Shown here: piece after piece, positions 43,969 to 54,443 of the stretch | How positions within the stretch are numbered: the stretch's first letter is position 1 | How the letters are laid out: each line of letters begins with the position of its first letter | Assembly (NCBI GenBank): GCA_030568195.1 | Contig: JAJLTO010000013.1 | Coordinates: 124,001-188,000 of the forward strand | Origin: Dipodascopsis uninucleata var. uninucleata | Lineage: Eukaryota; Ascomycota; Lipomycetes; Lipomycetales; Lipomycetaceae | Direction of reading: 5' to 3' | DNA length: 64,000 bases | Position numbers and translations under genes: made by a program | Notes under the pieces: model-generated | What the model was told of the DNA's origin: nothing | What the model saw: only the letters and a program-made list of their open reading frames with translations | The model's database searches: none

Positions 43969-45344
43969 TTAATGTGGTGGCGGTACTTTTCTCTCTCCAG
44001 TCATATATCTCCAATGTCGCACGCAGCTGTAAGGATTGCGGTCAAAATTCTGACTAGGATTACAATAGCATTTACCAGTTTCGTGATAAGTGGTTCGGCT
44101 TTCAGGACAATGCGTAAACGGATGATGTCTGTATCCAAAATCGTAGAACCAATGCAGCTGCGATCGGTCTAGAAACAAGGATGCTGCTATGCTATGTACC
44201 GGCGCATCTCCCCAACGCTCGTAGTAGAAATTACCAGTCTTGTCCAAGTAATCAAAGTAGTCTAGGTACGCCTGAGAACGGTAAAAATCTAAAGAAGCAA
44301 TTTCAAAGTTGGACCAGAAATGGCACAAATTGTAGTCACCCTCATAGAGATCTTTGTCGTCATCGACAATAAATTTGAGAGCATTGTTGGGACTCACATA
44401 GTCCGGGTGGAGTCTCGTGAAATTCCTGACAGTCGGCCAGAGCGACTCAATGGTCGATGCAAATCTATGTATCCTGTTAGAATGTCACGAGACAATAAAT
44501 TCGTGGTCCAAATAACCGTACTTACTCTTTAAGATTAATAACGAAGCCATATGTCTTGTTGTGCTCTCTCATGTAAGTAAAAGGATCTTTGCGGTTCAGA
44601 GATATTAGTTAGTTCATAGATCACATGAAATGTTACTAGAACAGCAAAAGTGCCATAATACATACCATAATCAACATCGCAATACAGCTGGGTGTCAGGT
44701 TCGACTCGCCAATAGTAGTCGTACTTGGATACGAGTTCATGACGCCAAAAAAAACCAGAAAAAAAGCGGCACATATGACGGTAGCTTGTCGAGCCACCAT
44801 AGAGAATGTTCTTGCTCTGCATCTCTCTCATGCAGGTTCGAGCCTTTTGAACATCAACATGGGACGGCATCGACCAATGTTCAGCAGGTATCTGACCGTA
44901 TGAAGCGTTTCCAGATACAAGGCTGGACGTCATTTTTATAAACTCCGGGCTAAATGGTCTGTCATTTAGAAAGACCCATGGATAATGAAAGTTCTTGTTA
45001 AATCTATCCTCAACATATCGAATCGATGTACGAGCGTTATGCACTTCTGAATTTCTGACCAGCATGACTAAAGTAGCATTCTCAAGCTTGACACTATCTG
45101 CGGCAGAGAGATCTTCGGGAGATTGGGAATCTGAACCGGCCGCTGTGTCAATTGCGCCGCCCAGGACACTTTCCAAATTCTGCTTGCCTGCTCGACCCAA
45201 TTTATTCAGATACTCTGGGCTGAGCGCTGAGGTCTTGCCGAGGAACTGCAGCACTGCAAAGAGCACCAGAGACGTAACAGTGAAGAGGAGGAACACCAGC
45301 GAGAGCCTCGAGGTCCGCCGCCAAAGCAGTAGCCTTAACGTCAT
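43969..45344 (-). CDS. Alpha-1,2-mannosyltransferase, KRE2/KTR family (GT15)
   Basis: Golgi type II enzyme that transfers mannose from GDP-mannose to O- and N-linked glycans. Three exons, 45344-44666, 44586-44526 and 44473-43969, encode 414 residues. The introns (79 and 52 nt) start GTATGT and GTAAGT; splicing gives YCDVDYDPFTYMREHNKTYGF and the join LKE-IHRFASTIESLWP. A membrane anchor lies at about 13-36. The catalytic domain carries YYWRVEPDTQLYCDVDY, NLCHFWSNFEIASLDFYRS and NFYYERWGDAPVHSIA, all hallmarks of GT15; the Glu of HFWSNFE is the proposed nucleophile in yeast Kre2. The C-terminal half has paired cysteines (CYCNPSQ, SCVRHW). I cannot choose between KRE2, KTR1 and other members by eye. 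GC content rises upstream of this gene. Confidence 0.93.
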
Positions 45345-47297
45345 CGTGCGTATAAAGGAATACGTAGGGAGAGAAAGAGCTAGTGCTGGAAAGGGACGAG
45401 TGTGGCCGCTGGAGTAGGCAGGACGTCGCTTAGTAGACAGTATGTGAGGTCACGCTACACAGGAGCTTTTGACGTCTTCGCGAACAGCCGCAATGCAAAG
45501 ATTTGCTAATATCAGTGTGCGAGATTATAGTGCAGGTGGACACTAGACATGCAGCAGGTGCCTGCGGGAGTGCCGGACGAAATTGTGAGCAGTATTTGCG
45601 CAGAAAGTGCAGATCTGCCTCGCAGACGCACCAGAAGATTGGCAAAGGTACAGGGTTCAGCGGACGAGCTCGATAAGCCCTTTTGAATGCGGACACGAGC
45701 AGAGCACCAGCGAGGACGAGATAATAAGTGGCAGCGCTGACAGGTACGGGCAGATCGCACGTTTGAATAGCGAATAAGTTAGAACAGTGAAATAAGTATT
45801 GTCAAATACGCTGAAAATTTCGAGCGGAAAGGCAATTGTTATAGTATGTAGAGATCTGTGTATACGGATATTGGGGGAACTATTTCTGTGTGCGCGGTGT
45901 AGGCTATGTGTACCGATAATTTCAGTAGTTAAGGACGGTATATGCAGCCTGCCATTAACTATAACTATAGTCGGCGATGACGATGTTAGGGACGCGTCAC
46001 TAAATTTTTACCCTAGTATTTTTTACTGCCCCTGCATCAGGCACTTTGCTATTCTGCAAAAGGACCTTCTAATTGATTGCGTAAGACGTCGCGGTATTCT
46101 ATTAAGCTCTGAGACTCCAGTCATATACAGGTACGGCGACATCTATATTTGATGGCGCAGTTATATTTAGAGTGCGCATACGTAGTGCAGAGTCATGCTA
46201 CAGAAGTGCTAGTGGAGCGAACCTGGCGCAGCCCGAGCTCTTATTTGCTGTTTGTTTGCTGCGAGTAAAAGCCATATGCTCCTTCTGCTACGAAGCTACG
46301 ACTGTGCTCGCGCCCCTGCGCATGTGCATAGGACGTATTGTCAATTTAGGGCCGACAGTCGTCTAGCTGTCGTGTCCTCTCGCTATTGCGGCCAGCTCCC
46401 GGCTGCTGTGTGCTCGTAGCGCGCACTTGCGAGCGGCGAGAGGTCGCAGCGCTAGTCGCGCCTGCCGCTCGACTACTGCCTCGTCTCCCACATGCGAAGC
46501 TCTGACTCCCTGGTAGTCATCCGCGCATGTGTAGAGCGTGGAGCTACGAGCGCGTTGCGTATGTGCGCGACGTTCATATGTAAAGCGGAATAGCGAATCG
46601 CATTGCCGCACCGATATGCGCCGATATGCCTCCGACACAAACCCCTCGGAAGCTAGGAAGATGTGCGAGTGCCAAGCTTTGTTTAGTGCTTCGAGCCGAG
46701 AGGATATCAAACAATGCGACCAGTGGATTTTGCACCATAAAGGCTTATTGTGAGTAAGGTTTTGCTGCTACAAGCCATGTCGTGTGCCGCTTTGATCCTC
46801 AAAAGCTCCTCCACATCTTGTGCCATCTGCCCAGATCACAAATGACCTCCTTGCGCTGAGGCAGATATCGTGCGACCAGGTGTGGCATTATGCTTTTAGT
46901 CGCGGTATGCGCGGCTCGCGTATCAGTGGTAGCGTCGCTCCAACAGTGGTACCTCTGCTGGCGGTAGCGACACAGTAGTTTCTGTCGTGCGGACCACTAC
47001 CGCTTCCTGCGATGTCTAGAGAAGACCGCTGGGCTGGATGGATAGGGTTGGTAGTTACCGTGCATCACAGATATTGATACGGAGACACAGATATGTCGCA
47101 CTACACACAGCGCTCTAGTTTGGGCTGGCCCTAGGCTGTTGCAGTAACACACCCTGGTCCGCTACGCATAGACGCTTTCACAAATTCCCCATGAGCTTAA
47201 TGTATTTACTTCATTTGGCTGTTCTAAACACGCAACACTGGAATCAGACACCTACTACTTTTGATTTATAGTACAAACATTGCAGTCCCGTTCGCGT
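45345..47297. other. GC-rich gene-poor island between KRE2/KTR and PRP45
   Basis: Holds the KRE2/KTR promoter and the PRP45 3' flank. Between about 46.1 and 47.1 kb the DNA is clearly richer in G+C and CpG than the rest of the window, for example 46381-46500. The frames there (such as 46363-46710, minus) lack an ATG start and have biased Arg/Ala/Ser composition expected from the base content, so I call no gene. Confidence 0.5.
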
Positions 47298-49018
47298 TTA
47301 GTCTCGCCGGCGGTACGACATCGCGCGCGGTGGGGGAGGCGCAGTACGAGGCGGCGACTCGCTCTCGTCGCGTGCTGTCCTCTTCCGCCTCACTCGAACT
47401 GGTGACGGGCTTCGCGAGGGAGGACTTCGAGGGCTGAGGGAGATACTGCGCGACAGGCTACGCCCTCGCGACCGGCTCCGAGAATATGCGCTGCCCGTAG
47501 TTCGCGAGCGTGATCTTGAGTACGACCGAAATGAGCTGCGTGAAGGAGAGCGCGACAAGGGGGTGTACCTTCTAGACGATCGGCCGCGCGAAGGTCTAGG
47601 AGACCTAGAGAGCGATCGCGAGCGCATGCGCTTCTGACGCGGCGGCGAGCGCGATGGTGTTCGTGAGTAGTATGACGGTGTTCGCGACAGCGACCGTGGT
47701 GTTACTGATCGACTTCGACTCACTGATGGCGTGCGAGAATAAGATCTTGATCCCGAGAATCTCTCGCGCGGTCTTCCCCGTTCGCGTACTGGTGACGGCG
47801 ACAGCGACGCACTGTAAGTAGACCGTCCTGGTGATGCACTTCGGCGCTTGGGAGTAACCGCACCAGGGCTCTCTCGTCGGTCTTTCCGAAGTGTTTGTCC
47901 ACGTTCCTGACGAACTTTCAGGGCAAGCATTCTCAAATGCTCTTCCTTTTCTTCTTTTTCCTTGTCTGCAATTCTCTCCTGAATCAAAGCCCGCTGACGG
48001 ACCTCCTCTCTGGCATGTCTATCTGCGGCATATAGTGCTTCTGAAAACTTGGCAAAGTTATCATTAATTTTTACATCTTCTAGTCCCCTTCCATCTGCAG
48101 CCAATCTTTTGTCCAACGCAATAGTATAACCTTTTGGATTTTTCCATTTAGAAACACTTGGAGGTATACTAAACTCTTCCTGATCCTTTGCTGATAGCTT
48201 TCTAGGCGGCGAACGGAGAAGAGGTGCTGGTGGCGAAGGTGGCCCTCTAGGAACCTTTGTGTGCTTAAATTTTGGGGGTGCCATCGGATCTTCTGGAAGA
48301 TCCACCATCTTAATGATTCTCTGCCTATGTTCTGTACCACTTGGTTCACCCATCATACTGCTGGGTGTGTATCTAATGTAAGTTGCTTCGCGAGACTGGC
48401 TGTCACTCAGACTCTTCGTTTGAGCTGCCTTAGTCTTTCCAGCCACGATTGCTTCAATTGCAGCCTTCGTTCGGCTAGCGGTCTCTGCTATTTCCTCCTC
48501 GCTAGGCCTGGCCAGATTTATCTCGCCGATATTTGCTCGCTGTCGCAAAGGGATAAGATCGGAGAACGATGTTTGTATAATTCGTTTCGAAGAGTGTCCT
48601 TGTCTTGCAATTGCATCATATTTGATTTTTCCTTCAGAGTTCACTTGAATAGCAAGAGCATTTGAAGATGACTATAAATTATTAAGATAGTTAGCAATAT
48701 TATTGGGCTTAGGATTTTATAGCGCTACTCTAATTTAAATCAAGAGCCATAACAATAGACTATCAACGAGCTCACCTGTTTCTCTCTTCCCATGTCTAAA
48801 GGATATTGATTCATATGAATCTCCGGAAAACTACAAACAAACCCGTTAGCTACCGTAGAAGTAGCGGCATTCTATTCTAAATAATCGCTATGTTATATTA
48901 CTTACGCTCCGCCATCTCCATAGTCATCTAGTGTTCTCGGCCGCCATCCAGATCGCTTGCCGTAAGGAGGGACTCGCGCATTCACACGGCCAACCAGCGC
49001 GGTTGATAAGCCATCCAT
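47298..49018 (-). CDS. PRP45: SNW/SKIP splicing factor Prp45 with an RS-rich C-terminus
   Basis: Component of the activated spliceosome (NineTeen-related) that contacts U2/U6 RNA and other factors. Three exons, 49018-48906, 48830-48776 and 48671-47298, encode 513 residues. The introns (75 and 104 nt) restore VPPYGKRSGWRPRTLDDYGD, GGA-FPEIH, NQYPLDMGREKQ and SSSNALAIQV. The conserved core follows: GKIKYDAIARQGH, LIPLRQRANIGEINLARPSEEE, GPPSPPAPLLRSPPRKL and KGYTIALDKRLAADGRGLED. The namesake SNW tripeptide reads SKW here (SVSKWKNPKGYTI). After the helix EHLRMLALKVRQERG, where other SNW proteins continue with a conserved tail, this one has about 190 residues of Arg-Ser, Ser-Pro and Ser-Arg repeats to the stop. 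The N-terminus before PPYG is short (about 18 residues); an upstream exon is possible but not visible. It is divergent from OXA1. Confidence 0.92.
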
Positions 49019-49377
49019 CGTAAGATACCCAGCTTCCCAGTAGAGGGTAATATCAGTACAGATATCCTGTATCTTTCCCGTCACTCAGCCGAGCTGAATA
49101 ACTTCCCGTAGTATTAGATGATATGAAATGTATGGAAAAGATTGACAAACTGTTGTTCAAATCTTTTTTAGCATGTAAATATACGCTCAAGTAGAAATGT
49201 GAATATACTTTATGGCATAAACATTGTCCATTTTCTAACTTATGCTCCACTAGTTTACATCGAGACAAAATTTTAAATATTTTGACACGGAAAATTTAGT
49301 TCGCAAGGCCACAGTAGAAATTCAGCCTTCATTATAGAGAATTCATTCTTTCATTACGGTATTTTTGTGATATAAGA
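49019..49377. promoter_or_regulatory. Divergent upstream region of PRP45 and OXA1
   Basis: A 359-bp gap between opposite start codons, so both promoters lie here. The minus-strand frame across it does not read like the missing SNW N-terminus. Confidence 0.45.
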
Positions 49378-50630
49378 ATGAACGTTATTAGAAAGCAGGC
49401 ATATCTCGGTGTGTCTCTGGCCCGAAGAGGTCCCAATGTTACGGTAAGTGTTCTGGCGTCATTATATTATTTCTCATTAAATATCTAATGGTTCTATAGA
49501 GTCCAAATGGCCTCGTTTTCGGCTCGGCTTTTGGTGGATCTGCAGCCTGCAGTACTAGAATTTTGATATCTAAAATAGCGGACTCTAAGCGATTTAATTC
49601 AACTGAGGCTGCGAATTCCGCTGTCAATCAATTAGCTGATGCTGCACAAGCAGTTCAGACTGCGACCGAAATCGTGTCAAGCAGTCAGCTCGGATATTTA
49701 GAGTCGATCGGAATTGCCAATTCGTGGTATTGGCCTCCAGGATTATGTGCACATATTCTGGAGATGGCTCATGTGTATACTGGCCTTCCTTGGTGGGGTA
49801 CAATTGTTCTTGTCGGTCTCGCTTCTAGGCTCATTTTCCTTCCTCTGTCCTTCAAGGCTTTCGTTATGAATACTCGAATGAAACAAATTAAACCTCAGCT
49901 CGACAGAGTTACAGAGCAGTATAAGACAGCTATAAGCAGCGCGGATCGCTCAAAGTTCATGCTGAGACGAAAACGATTATTGGAGATGCATGATGTCAAG
50001 CTGCGTTACATGGCTACCCCGGCCCTTAATATTCCAGTTGCTTATGGAATGTTCGTTGCACTAAATCGAATGGCAAGTTATCCTATCGATGGATTTATGA
50101 ACCAAGGCGCACTCTGGTTTCAGAGTCTTGCAGATACTGATCCATTCTTGGGACTCAGCGCAATTTCTGCAGTTTCTTTTTACGGAGTTACCAAGCTTGG
50201 CGGTGAATCCGGTGGCGTTAGTACTATGACTCCAGTTATGCGTAATGTTATGTTATATGTGCCTTCTCTTGCAATGCTCGGTATGGGATTTTCTTTCAGT
50301 GCTGCGAATGTTTTATTTTTTGCAACTACAGGTGTAGCTACTCTGGCACAAACAGCTTTTATGCGTACGAAATATTTCAAGAATATGATGGGACTTGACG
50401 ATAGTATTACAGTCGCTCCAAGCATCACGAGCACTAGTGAAAGCGATGGTCCAAAGATGACTATTCGTGAACAATACAGAAAGGCAGTGCAGGACGCTAA
50501 GCGAAGGGCAGAAATGGAGGCTGCTAGATCAAAGGCACCTGAACCAACTGTCATTTCGACGAATACCTTGCCTGTACGACTGAACACCAAAACAATTAAA
50601 CCCAAAACAACTAAGTCCAAGAAGAAGTAA
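49378..50630 (+). CDS. OXA1: Mitochondrial inner membrane insertase OXA1
   Basis: Inserts mitochondrially made and some imported proteins into the inner membrane (YidC/Oxa1/Alb3 family). Two exons, 49378-49443 and 49500-50630, encode 398 residues. The 56-nt intron starts GTAAGT with TATCTAATG before the TATAG acceptor. The upstream exon supplies a basic presequence (MNVIRKQAYLGVSLARRGPN). The family core begins at YLESIGIANSWYWPPGLCAHILE. TM1 is followed by GLPWWGTIVLVGLASRLIFLPLSF, the matrix loop is MKQIKPQLDRVTEQYK, and four further helices follow to about 315. The C-terminal tail is basic and ends in a Lys-rich stretch (KTIKPKTTKSKKK), as expected for the ribosome-binding tail. It is convergent with MIM1, 112 bp away. 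Confidence 0.96.
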
Positions 50631-50742
50631 TATTTACTGTGTATTAGAATAAACATATGTTTTTGTATATAAACTGATTACTGTCCTATAATACTTAAAT
50701 TAGACAAACATTTTAACATATAACAGCTGAAATTGAGTCTCA

Positions 50743-51209
50743 TTATGAAGTTTTGGCTGTCTTTGGTTGGATTGTGCTGTTAATTCGCCGTCGTATAGGA
50801 TGCATCTGGTGAATGTCAGTAACTGTCAGTAGAGATAGATAACAGAACTAAAGTCGAATATTCGTTTACATACCTCAGCACCAATAAATCCCCATCGTAC
50901 TCCTAGTTCATTTGCAAATATTTCACCAAAGCCGACCATCATTCCATTTATAAACGGCAGTAATAAATTCAATGCCGTGAACTTGAATACGCGAAATATT
51001 GTCCATGGCTCCCGTCGAATAATGCTTGTTGAGATTGTACTGTATGAGCTCACAGATGCATCTTCGGCCGACTCATCTAAGCCTTCATCATCCTGCTCCT
51101 CCTTTACAGTCAGAGTTTCGTCATCTGTTGCATTATCCAAGGAATGCTGCTGTCCCAGGTATTCCTGTATTTGAGTCGTGAGCAGATCAAGATCTGGGTC
51201 TTCCATCAT
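50743..51209 (-). CDS. MIM1: Mitochondrial outer membrane insertase subunit MIM1
   Basis: Fungal-specific outer membrane protein that, with Mim2, inserts helical proteins including TOM subunits. Two exons, 51209-50874 and 50805-50743, encode 132 residues. The 68-nt intron starts GTATGT and has two CTGAC branch candidates before CACCAG. The acidic N-terminal 65 residues are poorly conserved in the family. The single membrane segment LNLLLPFINGMMVGFGEIFANELGVRWG is the Mim1 signature, with the Gly-rich stretch NGMMVGFGE that mediates self-assembly in yeast. The second exon adds MHPIRRRINSTIQPKTAKTS; its HPxRRR pattern fits other fungal Mim1 tails. An alternative acceptor would give a different tail without that pattern. 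Confidence 0.88.
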
Positions 51210-51627
51210 ATTTTATGTCTTCAGTGCTCTCGCTAATTTACAGATAATGAGTTATTGCTTCGGAAAATTGTAATCCTAAAATATTATTTCGACCACTTGT
51301 CTATTGCTTGTAAATATGTTATGGTACTTCTATTGAACGTGCTCTAAGTAATGAAATGATACTTCAGTTTCTAACAGATCTCATTAAAAGTTACGCCCAT
51401 TAGTATGTTGTGGGTAGTTTGTACTGCCCGAAGACCCGTATTTTTCATCACGTTACGCGTACATTGATGTCCGGTCTAATTTCGATAGTCGGGTTAACTT
51501 TCAAAGCAGTCTCTTCTGTTGAGTTTCTTGCCACTGGAGCAAGCACAAAAGGCTTTTCTAGAGGAGAAGACACTATTAATTTGTGAGAAGTTGAATCGAG
51601 GTTCTAGAACTAGTGAGAGCTAATAAA
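51210..51627. promoter_or_regulatory. Divergent upstream region of MIM1 and IEC1
   Basis: A 418-bp gap between opposite start codons. No gene or striking motif is seen. Confidence 0.4.
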
Positions 51628-52593
51628 ATGGATGCCAACTCTGCATCAGAGCTTTCTTCGCCGCCTGGATCTGACGATCCAGACATGCAGGCACCTATAT
51701 CTCCAGCATCAGAGTCATCAGGAATTTCATCGGACACCTACGGATCTGTTCCAGGATCTCCTGGAGTGAATGATGATTCAGGAGACCAGGTTACGAACTG
51801 TCGTTGGGATTCATGTAATGTTGAATGCGCCAATATGGACGATCTTGTTAAACATATACATGATGAGCATGTCGGCAATCGTCGACCGAAATATACCTGC
51901 GAGTGGCAAGATTGTCCTCGTAGAGGGCTCAGCCAGACGTCCAGATTTGCTTTAGTAGCTCATATGCGAAGTCATACAGGTGAAAAGCCATTTTACTGCA
52001 ACGTTCCAGGTAAGATTTTGTTGTGATAGCATAGCTGAAATGTCTAAGCTATATAGTATGTGTTTTGTTTGTCACAACTAACTAGTTATATCGGCGTTAC
52101 AGAATGTGACAGAAGCTTCACGAGGTCAGATGCTCTTGCAAAGCATATGCGGACCGTTCATGAAACTGAAGGTCAGCGAGCTTCAGACCCGGTTCTGAAG
52201 TCGCATATCAGTCATCCTGATAATCTGGGTAATGAGAACTATGATACATATAAAAGGGCCATACGGCAATACCGCAAAGAAGAGAATGCAAGAATTGAAA
52301 AATGGATATCTCAGACAGATGAAGCTAAATCGAAGTCCTCTATTGGTAATGTTCAAGCAGGACTACTAAGTGATGAAGAGTTTGACGCAGATGAAAGGAA
52401 TAAATCAGCCAAAGAGCTTACAAAATATCTAAAGAGAAAGTTATCATGGGTTACTGATGTTCACAAACAACTCGAAGAAGAACTAGAGCATGTTACTAAA
52501 ACAAAAAGAGATCTTTGGGTTAGTAAAGAAGTGATGCTTGAGAGGGTTATTGAGAAAGAACTTGGTCAAGATGCCAAAAAGATTGTACATTAG
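51628..52593 (+). CDS. iec1: INO80-associated C2H2 zinc-finger protein, Iec1-like
   Basis: Two exons, 51628-52009 and 52103-52593, encode 290 residues. The 93-nt intron starts GTAAGA; splicing gives FYCNVP-ECDRSFTRSDALAKH. The frame runs five codons upstream without ATG, so 51628 is the start. Residues 1-55 are Ser/Pro-rich and acidic. Three C2H2 fingers follow (about 58-155): CRWDSC with HIHDEH, CEWQDC with HMRSH, and CNVPEC with HMRTVH. The finger order and the linker HTGEKPFYC match the YY1-like Iec1 of fission yeast, which joins the INO80 remodeller. The C-terminal half is charged and ends in a helix (WVTDVHKQLEEELEHV then LWVSKEVMLERVI). The DNA site is unknown. PacC/Rim101 also has three fingers but its linkers and flanks differ. 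Confidence 0.85.
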
Positions 52594-52757
52594 AGAATTG
52601 ACAGTAACATATATAATATAACAGTCTGTACACAGCAGTCTCTATATAGATTTTACTTGATAGTATATGTTTAAATGCAAGCAATCGGCATTACTATCAT
52701 ATTGCACGAAATTTGCAGCGTCTATATACATAATTAAAAGAGATTCGTAGTAACTAT
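52594..52757. other. Short convergent gap
   Basis: 164 bp between the stops of IEC1 and TIM54; nothing seen. Confidence 0.4.
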
Positions 52758-53993
52758 CTAATGTTCCACTGGAGAGTTTTGTTCTAGACCTGGAGGAAGT
52801 TCATAGACTCTTAATCGTTCCGCAATTCGGTCATCGATAACAATATCCTGCATCCACTCGGAATTCTTCTCCAGAGCAGTTTCCTTCCATTTGGGAGGCC
52901 ATTCGTTTTCCTCCTCGATACCCTGATTCTTATCGATCAGTGGTATGAAAGTACGCTGCTTACCCAGAGCAGCGGAAGCCGTCGCGCGTCCCACTTGATC
53001 AGCGAGCTCGCGCTTGTTGAAGAATCTGTAAATTCTAATTGGGGTGTTTCTGACTCCAAGGATGTGAGGGTGAGGTACATAAGCCACAGGTTCAAGCTGT
53101 TGCGTCTTCGAAAGTTCATCTGGAGTAGCTGCATCTCTGTACTGTTCTGGCTGTATATATGGTTTTGGAACAGGTGTCTTCTTAGACTTGTCTTCTTCTT
53201 TCGATTCCGTAGAACTCTCACTTTCAACTGGCTTTTGTGATTCTGTGACACCTTGCTCGGCATTTTTACTCGATAACTCAGCTTTATTTAAAGCTTCCTC
53301 GGCGGTTTCTACTACTGAAGTAGTATCAATTGGCTTTTCTGTCTCGTCATGAATCAGGTCTGGCTTTTCTAAAGGACCAAGCCAGCCCTCATTGATTCCG
53401 TGAAGATATTCTTTATATGCACCTCTGCCTACGCATATAATCCCACCTTCAGTATCACGTATAAGATGCTTGGTAACACTTTCGAGCACTTCATCTGTAT
53501 CTCTATCACCACGTCGTTGTTTGCGAATTTCTTCGGCTACCTTGTATCTGATCTCACCCTGTCTAGATTCTTCGACTAACTCCCAGTCAATTGCAGCAGC
53601 AGTCAAGATTGGCTTCACATATTGCGTAAAATGCTCTTTTGTGATGTCAATATGGTCACCAGGTGGCGGTGCGATATATACCTTAACTTTTCTAGGCATG
53701 GCATTGGGTGCGAGAGGTTCGTGAGCCATGAATGAGACAGCGTCCTTCCATTTCTGGCGATTTTCACGTCTCTTCGCTCTATCATAGTAAATGGCGCCAG
53801 AAATTCCTAAAACAGTCATTAAAAAGATGCTCATATTCCTCGAAGGAAGTCGTAGACGTGGAATTCCTAGTGCTTTCAAAGCAGGATTGCTATAACCTCT
53901 TTGCTTCGGCTCAATATTCGTCGCATCGACGTTATTGACTGAAGGCGATTGGCCCTCAGGCGTATTCTTGGGAGGATCGGACGATGTACTCAT
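52758..53993 (-). CDS. TIM54: TIM22 complex subunit TIM54
   Basis: Inner-membrane subunit of the carrier translocase TIM22 with a domain in the intermembrane space. Single exon, 411 residues. The N-terminal segment includes NPALKALGIPRLRLPSRNMS followed by one membrane helix (IFLMTVLGISGAIYY, about 55-69). YYDRAKRRENRQKWKDAVSF and the motif PRKVKVYIAPPPGDHIDITKEHF are typical of fungal Tim54. KPILTAAAIDWELVEESRQGEIRYKVAEEIRK is the conserved domain. The middle (about 215-270) is acidic and low in complexity, and the C-terminus again carries conserved HILGVRNTPIRIYRFFNKR. The length agrees with the family (about 400-480). Confidence 0.94.
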   Translation of the reverse strand: MSTSSDPPKNTPEGQSPSVNNVDATNIEPKQRGYSNPALKALGIPRLRLPSRNMSIFLMTVLGISGAIYYDRAKRRENRQKWKDAVSFMAHEPLAPNAMPRKVKVYIAPPPGDHIDITKEHFTQYVKPILTAAAIDWELVEESRQGEIRYKVAEEIRKQRRGDRDTDEVLESVTKHLIRDTEGGIICVGRGAYKEYLHGINEGWLGPLEKPDLIHDETEKPIDTTSVVETAEEALNKAELSSKNAEQGVTESQKPVESESSTESKEEDKSKKTPVPKPYIQPEQYRDAATPDELSKTQQLEPVAYVPHPHILGVRNTPIRIYRFFNKRELADQVGRATASAALGKQRTFIPLIDKNQGIEEENEWPPKWKETALEKNSEWMQDIVIDDRIAERLRVYELPPGLEQNSPVEH

Positions 53994-54443
53994 TTCAATA
54001 CCTATATCAAGAAAAAACTCCTATCCAAGCAGATTTCAGTCGCTAATAATATTTGCTTGCTGTAGAACTAATGAATTGACAGTGCGAGAACTGAAGTTTG
54101 AAAAGTTTTTGCCCTAATAAATATATTTTCCCAATTTCGTCGGGTAATTTTCTTCGAACTTAATGAACTTCAAATGTCAATGTTACATATACGAGGCGAA
54201 ATGTCTGAAATCTAAAATGATTATATTTCAGAAAACTTTGTGATAAAATATACAAGGAACTTGCTCGTTATAAGTGGAAAAAGTTTTGATGAAAAAAGAT
54301 CTAAATAAAAAATCAAACGTTATTACAAAAGAAATTGCTTCGAAACTTCGCGAGAGCTCTTTCATAAAACAAATCTACATTTTCTTTGCTATTTCAATCA
54401 GACGAGCTTCTGACTATGAAAAGATTACTATAATACACTGCAT
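53994..54443. other. Gap between TIM54 start and YPP1 3' end
   Basis: 450 bp of AT-rich DNA with the TIM54 promoter and YPP1 3' flank. No gene is seen. Confidence 0.5.

Noticed and set aside
46363-46710. 115-codon minus-strand frame in the GC-rich island
   Set aside because: No ATG start; Arg/Ala/Ser-rich composition follows from the high GC; no homology recognised.
48902-49268. An additional upstream exon for PRP45 in the minus-strand frames
   Set aside because: The translated sequence does not resemble SNW N-termini and no good donor joins it in phase.
51628-52593. Identification as the pH regulator PacC/Rim101
   Set aside because: Three fingers are present, but their spacing, the HTGEKPFYC linker and the C-terminal helix match Iec1/YY1-like proteins better.
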